From the NCBI GenBank assembly GCA_036971475.1, contig JBAIZL010000001.1, positions 144,434,192 through 144,498,191 of the forward strand: a stretch of DNA of 64,000 bases. The letters are read 5' to 3'. Positions within the stretch are counted from its first letter, which is position 1. Every line of letters begins with the position of its first letter. The translations under genes and the position numbers were made by a program. Source of the stretch: Prosapia bicincta. Its lineage: Eukaryota > Arthropoda > Insecta > Hemiptera > Cercopidae. Positions 49,401 through 57,324 of the stretch are shown here, piece after piece. The notes under the pieces are model-generated. The model was not told where the DNA came from and ran no database searches. It saw nothing but the letters and a program-made list of their open reading frames with translations.

Positions 49401-50188
49401 TTGACCCGATGAAAATTGAAAAAAATCCTGGTGCCAGGTCGTTGGCTAAATTAATGTTAAACTCCTTTTGGGGTAAGTTTGGACAACGTGAAAACCAGCC
49501 AAAGACTACAATAGTAAGAGAGCCGAATGAACTGTTCAACTTGTTAACGTCACCGTCAATTGATGTAAACAATATACAAGAGGTTAACGAGGACGTTGTC
49601 GTAGTGAACTGGTGCTACACCGACAACACCTGTGATGTACTACCAACAGTAAATGTCGTTCTCGCTGCATTTACTACAGCCCATGCTCGTCTTAAGCTCT
49701 ATGAGTATTTGGACGTGTTGGGATCACAGGTCCTCTATTACGACACAGATAGTGTAATTTATCTCCACAAAGACGGTACGCACGATGTATCGACAGGAGA
49801 CTACTTGGGACAGATGACAGACGAACTGGCAGACTATGGTCCTTCTGCATATATAACAGAATTTGTTTCGGGAGGTCCGAAAACGTACGGTTACAAGGTA
49901 ATGTGTCCGGAAAATGACAAAACCGTTACAGTTTGCAAAATTAAAGGACTGACTTTAAATCTCCGCACCTCAGGTTATTTAAATTTCGATTCTTTAAAGA
50001 AACTAGTATTGAATACAGAGGAGGATAGCATAATGGTCGATGAATCGCGTATACGTCGCAGAAAGGATCATGGTGTTGTTACTGTGTGTGAAACAAAAAT
50101 GTTCAGAGCCACAGGTGCGAAAAGAAAACGTAACGGGGATTTTGATACGCTACCTTATGGGTACTGTAAAGTTCCACGCCTAGAATGA
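46442..50188 (+). CDS. polB: Protein-primed-type family B DNA polymerase
   Basis: 1248 aa. Exonuclease motifs: FFDLET (about 391-396), AHNGQAFDFQFL (464-475), YCLSDVDI (593-600). Polymerase motifs: A, YIDVCSLYP (815-823); B, KLMLNSFWG (1003-1011); C, YYDTDS (1099-1104); then GGPKTYGYK. This replicates the linear element genome, with priming by a protein expected from the family. Before the exonuclease lie an N-terminal domain with DALCLP (153-158) and HFNVI (255-259), spaced like an OTU-type Cys/His pair (inference), and a Cys/His-rich zinc region (269-375). Between ExoIII and motif A is an insert with VYEFHGCYWHGCP and LWECEF (704-762), resembling a Vsr/PD-(D/E)xK nuclease-like fold (inference). 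Frame intact; catalytic residues present. Its C-terminus differs from the left element's polymerase remnant. Confidence 0.95.
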   Translation: MAVYIFSNVQTYVKKFRLYGNKIVFKFNTPPEGVGEIEWVRQGLQELVESVTRGTTDEDRLGFTMTSINFKNRTPGYVAFRPASEITSDTLWSVFGGIVQSNAEGFMSGDTFQVSCTKVRVPVGRGRRRRGIYNNFDEECHSRTGIVVIKNKDALCLPCALVVGIARAQNDKEYKAIIQNKGKRQTVRAQQLMADANVEITESGAGVNELQAFQNHLTEYKITVYSYGSRGRHVLFEGNVNNPKYKINLLFHKSHFNVITSLTGAFACQFYCEACRTPYNTLGKHRCSAICYSCKRSPPCVLDDNGGIQCGDCNRHFMNQQCYNTHSVSVCKYIRKCLMCEKVIFTLDRKTTHQCGEVYCKMCLEYKPANHRCYMKINTQKPPVKDFMFLFFDLETRQDEVLDSTHVHRVNLCISQQYCWKCVNGERCRNCTPRTRVFKESPVEGFMAYIMDARKTFKKVCVIAHNGQAFDFQFLLKYVLEETQFTPELIMRGTRIIKMEIDNIKFIDSLNYMPMALSKLPEAFDLPPEKKKGYFPHLFNTVANENYVGPIPAKEYYCPDTMFEKNNTKFLQWYDEQVSNGYVFNFQREIFEYCLSDVDILAQACIKFRASFLQECNVDPFLEAVTIASACSLAFRRNFLKPNTIGILPKNGYRLVDKQSTIALQWLAWIEDQKGYRLEHAGRGREIKVDGIKVDGLCDQTKTVYEFHGCYWHGCPNCYTFGRDSPLIDDPSDTHSARLTRTKAKTAKLSRHYNVVELWECEFYRMKKINKRMAYLDSHPLIHLTPLNPRDAFFGGRTGNVKSYHMCQENEKIRYIDVCSLYPWVCKYREYPIGHPQIHVGNNECRAAGMSADGLLKCTVLPPRDLYHPVLPVRMNDKLMFILCRTCGENLIPGDCTHSLDERTLTGTWTMDEIRKAVQKGYVILEMYELWQYEMASFDKGNGLFTDYINKFLKIKQEASGYPEWCRTEQDKIDYVQSYFDNEGVRLDPMKIEKNPGARSLAKLMLNSFWGKFGQRENQPKTTIVREPNELFNLLTSPSIDVNNIQEVNEDVVVVNWCYTDNTCDVLPTVNVVLAAFTTAHARLKLYEYLDVLGSQVLYYDTDSVIYLHKDGTHDVSTGDYLGQMTDELADYGPSAYITEFVSGGPKTYGYKVMCPENDKTVTVCKIKGLTLNLRTSGYLNFDSLKKLVLNTEEDSIMVDESRIRRRKDHGVVTVCETKMFRATGAKRKRNGDFDTLPYGYCKVPRLE

Positions 50189-50560
50189 TTCCCATCATCC
50201 TGAACGGTGTTGTGAAATCAAGTCGTTCCATTTTAGTTTTTGTATGACCTATGCTGTGTGGAGATCCTAGGCTGAATGAATGGGCCCTCTGTCACGGTCT
50301 AATCGCCTATAAGGTTGTGTGAATGGATAAGTGTTGTAGCAACAAAAGAGCATAGCTTCTGTTTTGACAGATTGTGTGTGTATTGAATAAAATACCTTTT
50401 TGCAAAAGGTATAAAATATTTGTTGCACGAGTGTGTGTGTGTGAAACCTAGGTTGAATGGTCCTCTGTCTCGACTTAATCGTCTATAAGACTGAATGTGT
50501 GTGTGGATGGGATTAAAAGTAAAATTGAACGACAAAAACTGATCGCCTGGGAGGATAGGC
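50189..50560. repeat. polB-integrase spacer with a duplicated motif
   Basis: A segment of about 50 bp is present twice, at about 50265-50318 and 50448-50497 (CCTAGGCTGAATG ... CTCTGTC ... TAATCGCCTATAAG and its variant). Between the copies AATAAAATAC (50384) may serve polB polyadenylation. A (GT)n-like GTGTGTGTG recurs. No gene. Confidence 0.6.
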
Positions 50561-50696
50561 CTTGGAATGCTTCACATTCCCGGGGAAGCTTCCAAAAAAC
50601 AAGAACGACTTCGGACTGTACCTCTTGGGTGTTGATGGAAACCTAGTCAGTTGGTTTAAAAGTACCAAAAGTAAAATCAAGGTGGTCAGTTTTGAA

Positions 50697-51626
50697 ATGA
50701 ACGTTAGACGTGCTATTGCTAACGAGCTTCATAAGCCGGCTCGTAGAAATTTTAAAACACGTAGTGTTACTTTGAAAGGTGTAAACGATCTTTATCAAGC
50801 GGATTTAGTTGAGATGATTCCCTATGCAAAGGAAAACAAAGGCTATAAGTATATATTGACTATGATTAACTGTTTATCAAAATTTGCGTTTGCGGTGCCG
50901 ATAAAATCTAAAACCGGTTCCGAAGTAGCTTCGGCATTAAAGCCTATACTAGAGAAACACAGTATGAAGCATTTTCAGACCGATCAGGGTAAAGAATGGT
51001 TTAACAAATCTGTTCAAAACTTATTGAAAACCTATAAAATTAATCACTATCACACTTACACCGAGAAAAAAGCTTCCATCGTAGAAAGGTTAAACAGAAC
51101 TTTGAAAAGTAAAATGTGGTTAGAATTCACGGCTCGCGGTAGTCATAAATGGACTGATTTTTTAGATGATATTGTAAAGTCATACAACAAAACCGTACAC
51201 AGTACTATTGGTATGAAACCGTGTCAGGTGAGAAAAAAACATGAAGCAATGCTGTTGGCTAGAATAAAAGACAAGGTAAATAGTCGTACTATACCTCAAT
51301 CGCGATCATTCCAGGTAGACGATAGAGTTAGAATATCCAAATACAAAAAAGTTTTTTCGAAAGGATTTTATCCAAACTGGACGCAAGAAGTATTTACCGT
51401 GTTTGCTGTTGTACCGTCCTCACCTAAAACCTACATTTTACAAGATTCAAGAGGTGAAATATTAAAAGGTGGGTTTTATGCTGAAGAATTAAGTCGAACA
51501 AATGTTGGCGACGTTTATTTGGTGGAAAAGGTTTTGCGCCGGAAAGGAGATAAGCTTCTTGTGAAATGGCAAGGTTTCGATAAAAAGCACAACTCTTGGG
51601 TAGATAAAAATAAACTTATACTGTGA
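50697..51626 (+). CDS. int: Retroviral-type integrase with chromodomain
   Basis: 309 aa from the first ATG at 50697. The frame is open back to 50562 without an ATG, so a spliced or non-AUG extension is possible. The catalytic core has the DDE triad: Asp36 (YQADLVEM), Asp96 (FQTDQGKEW) and Glu130 (ASIVERLNRT). An SH3-like segment follows (RISKYKKVFSKGF), then a C-terminal chromodomain (YLVEKVLRRK, LLVKWQGFDKKHNSWV) that in related elements may guide integration to marked chromatin. No N-terminal HHCC zinc domain is evident in the ATG-started form. It is the enzyme expected to insert the element with a short target duplication. Frame intact. Confidence 0.93.
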   Translation: MNVRRAIANELHKPARRNFKTRSVTLKGVNDLYQADLVEMIPYAKENKGYKYILTMINCLSKFAFAVPIKSKTGSEVASALKPILEKHSMKHFQTDQGKEWFNKSVQNLLKTYKINHYHTYTEKKASIVERLNRTLKSKMWLEFTARGSHKWTDFLDDIVKSYNKTVHSTIGMKPCQVRKKHEAMLLARIKDKVNSRTIPQSRSFQVDDRVRISKYKKVFSKGFYPNWTQEVFTVFAVVPSSPKTYILQDSRGEILKGGFYAEELSRTNVGDVYLVEKVLRRKGDKLLVKWQGFDKKHNSWVDKNKLIL

Positions 51627-51656
51627 AACAATTTACCACATCCGGCAAGCCGCCCA

Positions 51657-51812
51657 TGCGCATCCGGCCATGTGCAAGCGATGACGTGAATGGAAAAGTA
51701 CTGGTCGCAATTGCTTTGTCCCAACTGACCTTACACGCATCCGGCCACGAGCATGCGATGACGTCAATGGAAAAGTACTAGTTGCAGAGTCAATGTGTCA
51801 CAATTGCTTTAT
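51657..51812 (+). repeat. Duplicated upstream element with CRE-type site
   Basis: Copies of about 55 bp at 51658-51712 and 51734-51787 share CGCATCCGGCCA, GCGATGACGTNAATGG and AAAAGTACT. The second copy has a perfect TGACGTCA (51759-51766); the first has TGACGTGA. CAATTGCTTT also recurs (51708 and about 51800). Located before the packaging/capsid genes, it is a candidate late promoter or enhancer bound by ATF/CREB-type factors (inference). A TTTATAC box lies at about 51808. Confidence 0.6.
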
Positions 51813-51890
51813 ACTGCAATAGAAAATATGTTTCGAAAATAAATATCAGTTTTTTCACACAATTGATTCATTCTGGTTACGTCTTTCGAG

Positions 51891-52580
51891 ATGCGTGTAG
51901 TGGTTGCTCCATATACGATGCAGCTACATAATTTCGACGCTTATGTAGGTGAAAAGGAGAAACGAGTTCGACACAGTCCCCTATTGCCCAACACTATTAG
52001 AGCAATTGTGTGTGGTCCTTCAAATTGCGGTAAAACAAATGTAATTTTTAATCTTTTGTTCGAGGCAAACGGGCTGAAGTTCGCCAACATATATATTTTT
52101 TCAAAATCACTTCACCAACCGAAATATGAGTTTCTGTCTAAGGTGATGGAAGAATCGGGTATCGGTTATTTTCCGTACAGTGATAACGACAACATCATCA
52201 ATCCACATGAAGCGGAACCGAATTCCATTATGATTTTTGACGATATACAGTGTGAAAAACATGATAATATACGTAATTACTTCAGTATGGGGAGACATAG
52301 CTCAATTGATTCTTTTTATCTCGGTCAAACGTACAGTAGGATTCCCAAACATTTAATCCGAGACAATACCAATCTGATTGTTGTATTTAAACAGGACGAT
52401 ATGAATTTAAGACACATTCATTCGGATCACGTAGGCACGGACGTGTCGTTTAACACTTTCAAAAAGCTCTGCGCAACAGCCTGGAAAGAGAAATTCGGTT
52501 TTATAGTAATAGATGAAGACAGCGATATAGATCAGGGTCGATACAGAATCGGGTTTGATTCCTTCGTAAAAGATTTATAA
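51891..52580 (+). CDS. FtsK/HerA-type genome packaging ATPase
   Basis: 229 aa. Walker A is GPSNCGKT (42-49); Walker B is IMIFDD (113-118). A YLGQTYSRIPKHLIRDNTN segment follows, with the sensor-type Gln of the FtsK-HerA (A32-like) packaging ATPases. The length matches Polinton ATPases (about 200-250 aa). It should drive DNA into the preformed capsid. The stop overlaps the next ATG (TAATG at 52578-52582), suggesting coupled translation. Frame intact. Confidence 0.92.
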   Translation: MRVVVAPYTMQLHNFDAYVGEKEKRVRHSPLLPNTIRAIVCGPSNCGKTNVIFNLLFEANGLKFANIYIFSKSLHQPKYEFLSKVMEESGIGYFPYSDNDNIINPHEAEPNSIMIFDDIQCEKHDNIRNYFSMGRHSSIDSFYLGQTYSRIPKHLIRDNTNLIVVFKQDDMNLRHIHSDHVGTDVSFNTFKKLCATAWKEKFGFIVIDEDSDIDQGRYRIGFDSFVKDL

Positions 52581-53728
52581 TGCGTATATACACTTATAAT
52601 GATATTTCGCCATATGCTAATAGCGGCACTACGAAAACACCAAAATCAAATTTATGTTGTTTCTATTATCCCGATAAGAAGAGGTTTTGCGGAAACTACT
52701 GTAGCCGTACGAATAGACATGGACATGTATTTAATAGGCGCTGCTGGAGACATAAGCGGTTCGGATCGTACAGCAAGAGCTTACCGCCTATAATTCTGTT
52801 AATGATCACATCCGCAAATAGAATTTATAATCGAGACATTTGGATTAGGTTCATGCACGAATGTGATAAAGGAGGTGTACCATTTGAATTGATATTATAC
52901 AATGAACACATGTTGAAAGGAACTGTTCGCCATCCGCAAAACTTGGTATCCAGATTCCGACCGTTTCCTGATTTTTTCAATCGGACTTTGACTCTCAGTC
53001 ACGGAGGCATAGAGTACACGCAAGTATACCTCGACATGTTACAGTACAGCTGTTCATTGCCGTACGCGTCCCGTTGTGTAGTAATCACGGAAAGGACAAT
53101 TCCCATAGTCGGTCCTATAAAGGCGTACAAGCTTATCAGCGGTGTAAAGTGTTGTGTAGACATTAGCTACAATGTGAAATATGGTCCTAGACCTTCGTCG
53201 CTACCTTTACGCAGTAGAGGTAAATTTTACGAGGCTGTAAATAATAAGGCACAAGGTGTGTTTACAACCGAATTTCTAAAGGCCGCCCTGCCGACGGTGC
53301 CTAATCAGTGTCATCATTTCGGCTTGTCTTTTGACGGATCAAAATATACTGTTGTCGATAGTAGGCAGCTTCAAATGTGGTGCACATATACGGGGGCAAA
53401 TACTGATGAGTTTCTGCTTTTGAATAGTTATCTTCTCGAAAACTCTATACCGACGCTAAAACGGTACATGCAAGATATGCCCAAAGATGATAATCTAATA
53501 GTAGCCGAAATACCGCAATGGCGCGAAAATATAAAACGTACCTTTGTCTTTAGGAGCGCCGAGAAGGTGGAAAGTATACCATATTTTGACAACAACATGT
53601 ACAGATACTGCCGAGGTTTATCTTGGAACAATTCGAAATTGATGAAAGCGTCCGCATCGCAGGTTGTGCAGTACCTATTGCGTGAAAAGCGTTACGCTGT
53701 GTTTTTTCGATCTTTGGAACTGTCTTAA
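52580..53728 (+). CDS. Glycosyltransferase-like protein (GT14/core-2 branching type suspected)
   Basis: 382 aa. The start is Cys/Arg-rich (CCFYYPDKKRFCGNYC). A beta-strand-like IILLMITSAN is followed by WIRFMHEC and FELILYNEH. The combination ITERTIPI (169-176), RQLQMWC (262-268) and NTDEFLL (274-280) parallels three landmarks of core-2/I-branching N-acetylglucosaminyltransferases: S/TE-x-IPL, QW and PDE. That family adds branch sugars to glycans in the secretory pathway. No signal peptide or membrane anchor is visible, so action on virion proteins in the cytosol or nucleus would be unusual. The left element has no visible copy. Family assignment is inference from motif order. Overlaps the ATPase stop by one base. 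Confidence 0.5.
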   Translation: MRIYTYNDISPYANSGTTKTPKSNLCCFYYPDKKRFCGNYCSRTNRHGHVFNRRCWRHKRFGSYSKSLPPIILLMITSANRIYNRDIWIRFMHECDKGGVPFELILYNEHMLKGTVRHPQNLVSRFRPFPDFFNRTLTLSHGGIEYTQVYLDMLQYSCSLPYASRCVVITERTIPIVGPIKAYKLISGVKCCVDISYNVKYGPRPSSLPLRSRGKFYEAVNNKAQGVFTTEFLKAALPTVPNQCHHFGLSFDGSKYTVVDSRQLQMWCTYTGANTDEFLLLNSYLLENSIPTLKRYMQDMPKDDNLIVAEIPQWRENIKRTFVFRSAEKVESIPYFDNNMYRYCRGLSWNNSKLMKASASQVVQYLLREKRYAVFFRSLELS

Positions 53729-53766
53729 AAGCTATTTGATAGTCGAATTACTGTTCATTTCGCAAT

Positions 53767-54726
53767 ATGACACCAAAGGAGGAGCAAGTTATCTCTGAGA
53801 TCGCCCGTTTGAGGGAGAACATCAAGAGAAAGTATCTGCAGATAAAGTTCGGCGATGCAGATGCTGAACGGATTTTGACTAAACAATATAGCCCTATCAT
53901 TAAGGAAATTTCGAAAATTCGTCGTCCACAGCCGAAAATGGAAATTAAAAAAGAAGAAGAAATGGATGTAGACATGGAGGATGATGCTTCACAAACCCAT
54001 GTTCCGAAATTCATCGATACCGAAGTAATAGCTGAATCAACAGATGAGCCTGGACCTTCAGTTACACCGATGCGCCAAAGTAGTGTTGTTAAAGAGCTAC
54101 TATCAACACCGGCGGGCCAGGAAGATAGTGTTCGTTATGTCCATACAATGTTCAAACATCGTCTACCGCGGACCTACGTGTTGAGAATGATTAAAGACAA
54201 TAGGAATACAATTGATAACACATACGGTCCTCGAATAACAGGAGACGGTACTGTTATGATAGGCGATAAGTATATAAGGTTTGACGACGAAAACGGTGAC
54301 ATCATCATCGACGCGGACACTTACAAGGGAACCGAAGGGCTCTATGAATTGATATTTATGCGCAAACCCGATGAAACATTATACACAAAGGCCGACCTGA
54401 ACACCTATAAACAAATCTGTGAACAAACCAGTGCTCATAGGAAAGGTTATAATCATCTATTAGCCATAAACCGTGCTAGTAACTCCGCCAAGTACAAGGC
54501 AATTATATCGAGATTATTTCCGCCCACCGGTTTGCATAGCGGTAAAGGTTATGCCTATTGGGACAACCCTAACGAACTCTGTGATAGGTTACGACTCCTT
54601 TTGTCATCTCAAGAGGTAGGTCATACGGGTCATGAGAACGAAATTGCCTCCATTATAGAAGAGCTGAGGGAAGCGGGTTTTATAAAAGGCAGTGGAAATA
54701 GAAAAATTAGGACATTAATAAGATGA
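53767..54726 (+). CDS. DUF8207-like conserved Polinton protein
   Basis: 319 aa: an N-terminal charged helical part (1-60), an acidic linker with EEEMDVDMEDD, and a conserved core from about 155 (NTYGPRITGDG, GDIIIDADTYKGTEGLYEL, RLFPPTG, YWDNPNELCDRLRLLL), ending in a helical and basic tail (FIKGSGNRKIRTLIR). The core is one I recognise as recurrent next to capsid genes of metazoan Polintons. Its function is unknown; a scaffold or core role would suit its position and charged ends. The stop overlaps the fiber-like gene start (ATGA, 54723-54726). The homologue in the left element is broken. Confidence 0.75.
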   Translation: MTPKEEQVISEIARLRENIKRKYLQIKFGDADAERILTKQYSPIIKEISKIRRPQPKMEIKKEEEMDVDMEDDASQTHVPKFIDTEVIAESTDEPGPSVTPMRQSSVVKELLSTPAGQEDSVRYVHTMFKHRLPRTYVLRMIKDNRNTIDNTYGPRITGDGTVMIGDKYIRFDDENGDIIIDADTYKGTEGLYELIFMRKPDETLYTKADLNTYKQICEQTSAHRKGYNHLLAINRASNSAKYKAIISRLFPPTGLHSGKGYAYWDNPNELCDRLRLLLSSQEVGHTGHENEIASIIEELREAGFIKGSGNRKIRTLIR

Positions 54727-55784
54727 GCGTCGATAAGTTTGGTCGTTTTTCGGACCAGATTAACGCTCCGCACCCCCATCATCATCAGCACGGGATAGGT
54801 CTGACTCCCGATGGTAATCATTATGACGCGATAGGTAAGTTATTGCGCAATGTTGGTGATCCTATTGAGGACAGCGATGCCGTCAATGCGGGTACGATAG
54901 CGAAAAAATGTTTAAGTTTCGACGAGGATAGGAAAAAATACTACACTAAAGGCTTTTCTGTAGGCGGTCTAGGCCAACCCGTTGAGGACGGCGATGCAGT
55001 GTCCAAAACGTATCTCGAACAACACTGTTTGACTCGAATAAAGAATAGATATCATACAAAAGGCTTGCCTTTGGGAGGTCTCGGAGAGCCGAAAGAAAAA
55101 GATGATGCCGTAACGAGAGCCTACTTGGAATCGTTGGTTCCTATTAAACTAGCCGATTGTTTTTCCTTCGGCGACCAAAGGGTGTGCGGTGTATCGGCGC
55201 CTATGAAAGACTCTGACGCTATTAACATGAAGTACGTCAGAGATAATTTCTTATCGAAAAACGCAGAGGGTAAATTTGACGCTCACGGAGTGGCCATATG
55301 TAATGTTAAAGCGCCTTTGTATAAAAATGACGCCGCTACAAAATTATACGTGGACGATAGGGTGCCTCGAAAAGACAAAACTGTTTGGAGTTTTCAAAAT
55401 AAGCGGCTCGCTCAGGTCGAAGAACCTTTGTACCAACAAGATGCGGTCACACTGGGTTTTCTAATGAAAAATACGCTGTTTCTCACCCTACTGCCGATCG
55501 GTGAAATGTATAACGCAAACGGAAAATGTATAACTAATGTTCGAGACGGTTTCACCGATGTCGACGCTGTTAACGTTCGTCAGCTTCATGAAATTAAATC
55601 TTGGATAAAGAAATACAGTCTGCATTCCGAGGAGACGGGCGACTACTACTGGTTAAACTCTAAGCGCTTATCGGGGATAGCCGATGGTATAGCTGATAAC
55701 GATGCTGTTTCGCAAAGGCAATTGAATACGGCTATTCAAAGCCTACGAGACACGCTAATGCGAGAGAAGCCTGTCGAAAAATAG
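54723..55784 (+). CDS. Fiber-like repeat protein with capsid-anchor-like N-terminus
   Basis: 353 aa. The N-terminal peptide MSVDKFGRF is conserved with the left element, followed by a His-rich patch (PHPHHHQH). The rest consists of about eight repeats of 35-45 aa, each with a turn ending in an acidic residue-x-DAV/DAI/DAA motif plus a short helix (DSDAVNAG, DGDAVSKT, KDDAVTRA, DSDAINMK, KNDAATKL, QQDAVTLG, DVDAVNVR, DNDAVSQR). This is the pattern of phage tail-fiber and head-spike repeats (nVgdP...DAvnk.Yv). A trimeric spike attached by the conserved N-terminal peptide is the likely role (inference). The left element has about one repeat. Confidence 0.65.
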   Translation: MSVDKFGRFSDQINAPHPHHHQHGIGLTPDGNHYDAIGKLLRNVGDPIEDSDAVNAGTIAKKCLSFDEDRKKYYTKGFSVGGLGQPVEDGDAVSKTYLEQHCLTRIKNRYHTKGLPLGGLGEPKEKDDAVTRAYLESLVPIKLADCFSFGDQRVCGVSAPMKDSDAINMKYVRDNFLSKNAEGKFDAHGVAICNVKAPLYKNDAATKLYVDDRVPRKDKTVWSFQNKRLAQVEEPLYQQDAVTLGFLMKNTLFLTLLPIGEMYNANGKCITNVRDGFTDVDAVNVRQLHEIKSWIKKYSLHSEETGDYYWLNSKRLSGIADGIADNDAVSQRQLNTAIQSLRDTLMREKPVEK

Positions 55785-55804
55785 ATCGACAAGGTCAATA
55801 CACG

Positions 55805-55848
55805 AAAATAAATACGGGAACACTTTAAACATAATATCAGTCGTTGAA
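55805..55848 (+). promoter_or_regulatory. MMP promoter: AT-rich TATA-like box and TCAGT
   Basis: AATAAATA at 55807-55814, then TCAGT at 55837-55841, eight bases before the MMP ATG. The spacing matches the other TATA/CAGT promoters of the element. The AATAAA could also end the upstream transcript. Confidence 0.45.
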
Positions 55849-57291
55849 ATGTTCTTCAAGCTGATGTTACTGTTCGCCTTGTTGAGCTCCTCGCTCGCAA
55901 CGTCGTCGTCGTCGTCGTCGCCTTCCCCTATCACCGATACGACGCCAACGGTATTTTGTGGATATACTGAAACTAACGGTAGTAGTAGTAGTATTGTTCA
56001 GGCTAAGACCAACCGTAAATGGGGTATCAACGGACTAACTTGGTATATGTATGGTAATAGAAAATATCTCAATATCGCTTCGCACGCTTTCAATCTCTGG
56101 AGTAGATATATCCCTTTGACTTTTACTCTCGACTCGACAAGGCCAAATATCGCTATACTATTTGGGGACGCTGAACATATAAAACTGTCGGAAGGAACAA
56201 TGTGCGGTACTAGATTTGACGGTAGAGGAAGAGTCGTTGCCCACGCTTTTGCGCCTCATGTGCTTCAATCGCAAGTAGAGATACACTTCGATAACGAAGA
56301 AGAGTGGGACTTTACAATGTCTACATCCGTTAATGGTCGTGACTCGTTTTACGCTGTTCTGGTTCACGAAATAGGGCACGCTCTAGGACTCTCTCATAAT
56401 AAGAAACGTGATTCGATAATGTATGCCTATACGACCACCCGAAATATATCCAGTATGTATTATTTAGACCTTTCTTCAGATGATATTAATAATATTCAGT
56501 ATCTATATGGTGCAAAACCGACCACCACTACCCCCTCCACCACCACAAGCACTACCACCACAAGTACTACTACCCCTACTACCATCAGCTCCACCGCTCG
56601 TTCTAGCCCTACGACGATCGAAACAGAAATAAACACTATAGATTTATGTTCTGTCCGCGGCTTTGACGCCGTTTTAATAGCGATGAAACATATGTACTTG
56701 TTTCACGGACAGTATGTATGGATATTGAATTTGGATCCGAATAAGAGAGAAGTTGTTCCGAAACCCGAAATCATTTCGGAATGGTTAAACTATTTGCGAC
56801 CTGGTTTTACTAACGTTACCGCCGTTTATCAATCACCCAGCGGAGATGTGGTGCTCATTGCTCACGGATGGGTTTACGCTATAGAATATCCTAGTCTTTT
56901 AAAAAGATATATGTACACGCTGAAAGATTGGATAGGACGACCGATGAAGACGGTTAACGCTATTTTCAACAGTCATCTGGGTAAAACAATTGTCCTCTAC
57001 GACAACGCTTATGTGATGAGATATGATGAATGTAGGTACACCGGTTTATATCAAGGACCTATGACCGAAATCTACCACGGTTTACCAAACGATTTGCGTG
57101 GCGGTTTCAGATATATGGACGGAAATCTTTATTTCTTCACCGCCGACAACCAGGTTTTTGTGTACAACGAATTTCTGGAAGCTGTGACGGCAGTTGAAAA
57201 GGATATTTTCGATGTTTTGAAAATACGATGCATGAAGACGACTAGACTCCGAGAGTTATATGCAATCTTGAAAGACATATTTTATAAGTAG
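55849..57291 (+). CDS. mmp: Secreted matrix metalloproteinase
   Basis: 480 aa. A signal peptide (MFFKLMLLFALLSSSLA) and Ser-rich stretch lead to a metzincin domain (about 56-223) with the zinc site HEIGHALGLSH (173-183) and Met-turn Met191. A Thr/Pro/Ser linker (224-262) and a C-terminal hemopexin-like domain (about 266-480) follow. The PRCGxPD cysteine-switch propeptide of cellular MMPs is missing; only FCGYTE (36-41) lies in this region. The enzyme would probably be active on secretion. Such proteases can cut basement membrane and help virus spread (known for insect viruses). Left-element synteny lacks it, so it was gained by this lineage or lost by the other. Frame intact; codon use like its neighbours. 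Confidence 0.92.
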   Translation: MFFKLMLLFALLSSSLATSSSSSSPSPITDTTPTVFCGYTETNGSSSSIVQAKTNRKWGINGLTWYMYGNRKYLNIASHAFNLWSRYIPLTFTLDSTRPNIAILFGDAEHIKLSEGTMCGTRFDGRGRVVAHAFAPHVLQSQVEIHFDNEEEWDFTMSTSVNGRDSFYAVLVHEIGHALGLSHNKKRDSIMYAYTTTRNISSMYYLDLSSDDINNIQYLYGAKPTTTTPSTTTSTTTTSTTTPTTISSTARSSPTTIETEINTIDLCSVRGFDAVLIAMKHMYLFHGQYVWILNLDPNKREVVPKPEIISEWLNYLRPGFTNVTAVYQSPSGDVVLIAHGWVYAIEYPSLLKRYMYTLKDWIGRPMKTVNAIFNSHLGKTIVLYDNAYVMRYDECRYTGLYQGPMTEIYHGLPNDLRGGFRYMDGNLYFFTADNQVFVYNEFLEAVTAVEKDIFDVLKIRCMKTTRLRELYAILKDIFYK

Positions 57292-57324
57292 GCGTAACAG
57301 TGACTGTTATGAATCATTAATAAA
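57292..57324 (+). promoter_or_regulatory. Short palindrome between MMP and PLA2-like gene
   Basis: TAACAGTGACTGTTA at about 57296-57310, 7-bp arms around one base, contains CAGT. Possible initiator, transcript-end hairpin or factor site; undecided. Confidence 0.4.
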
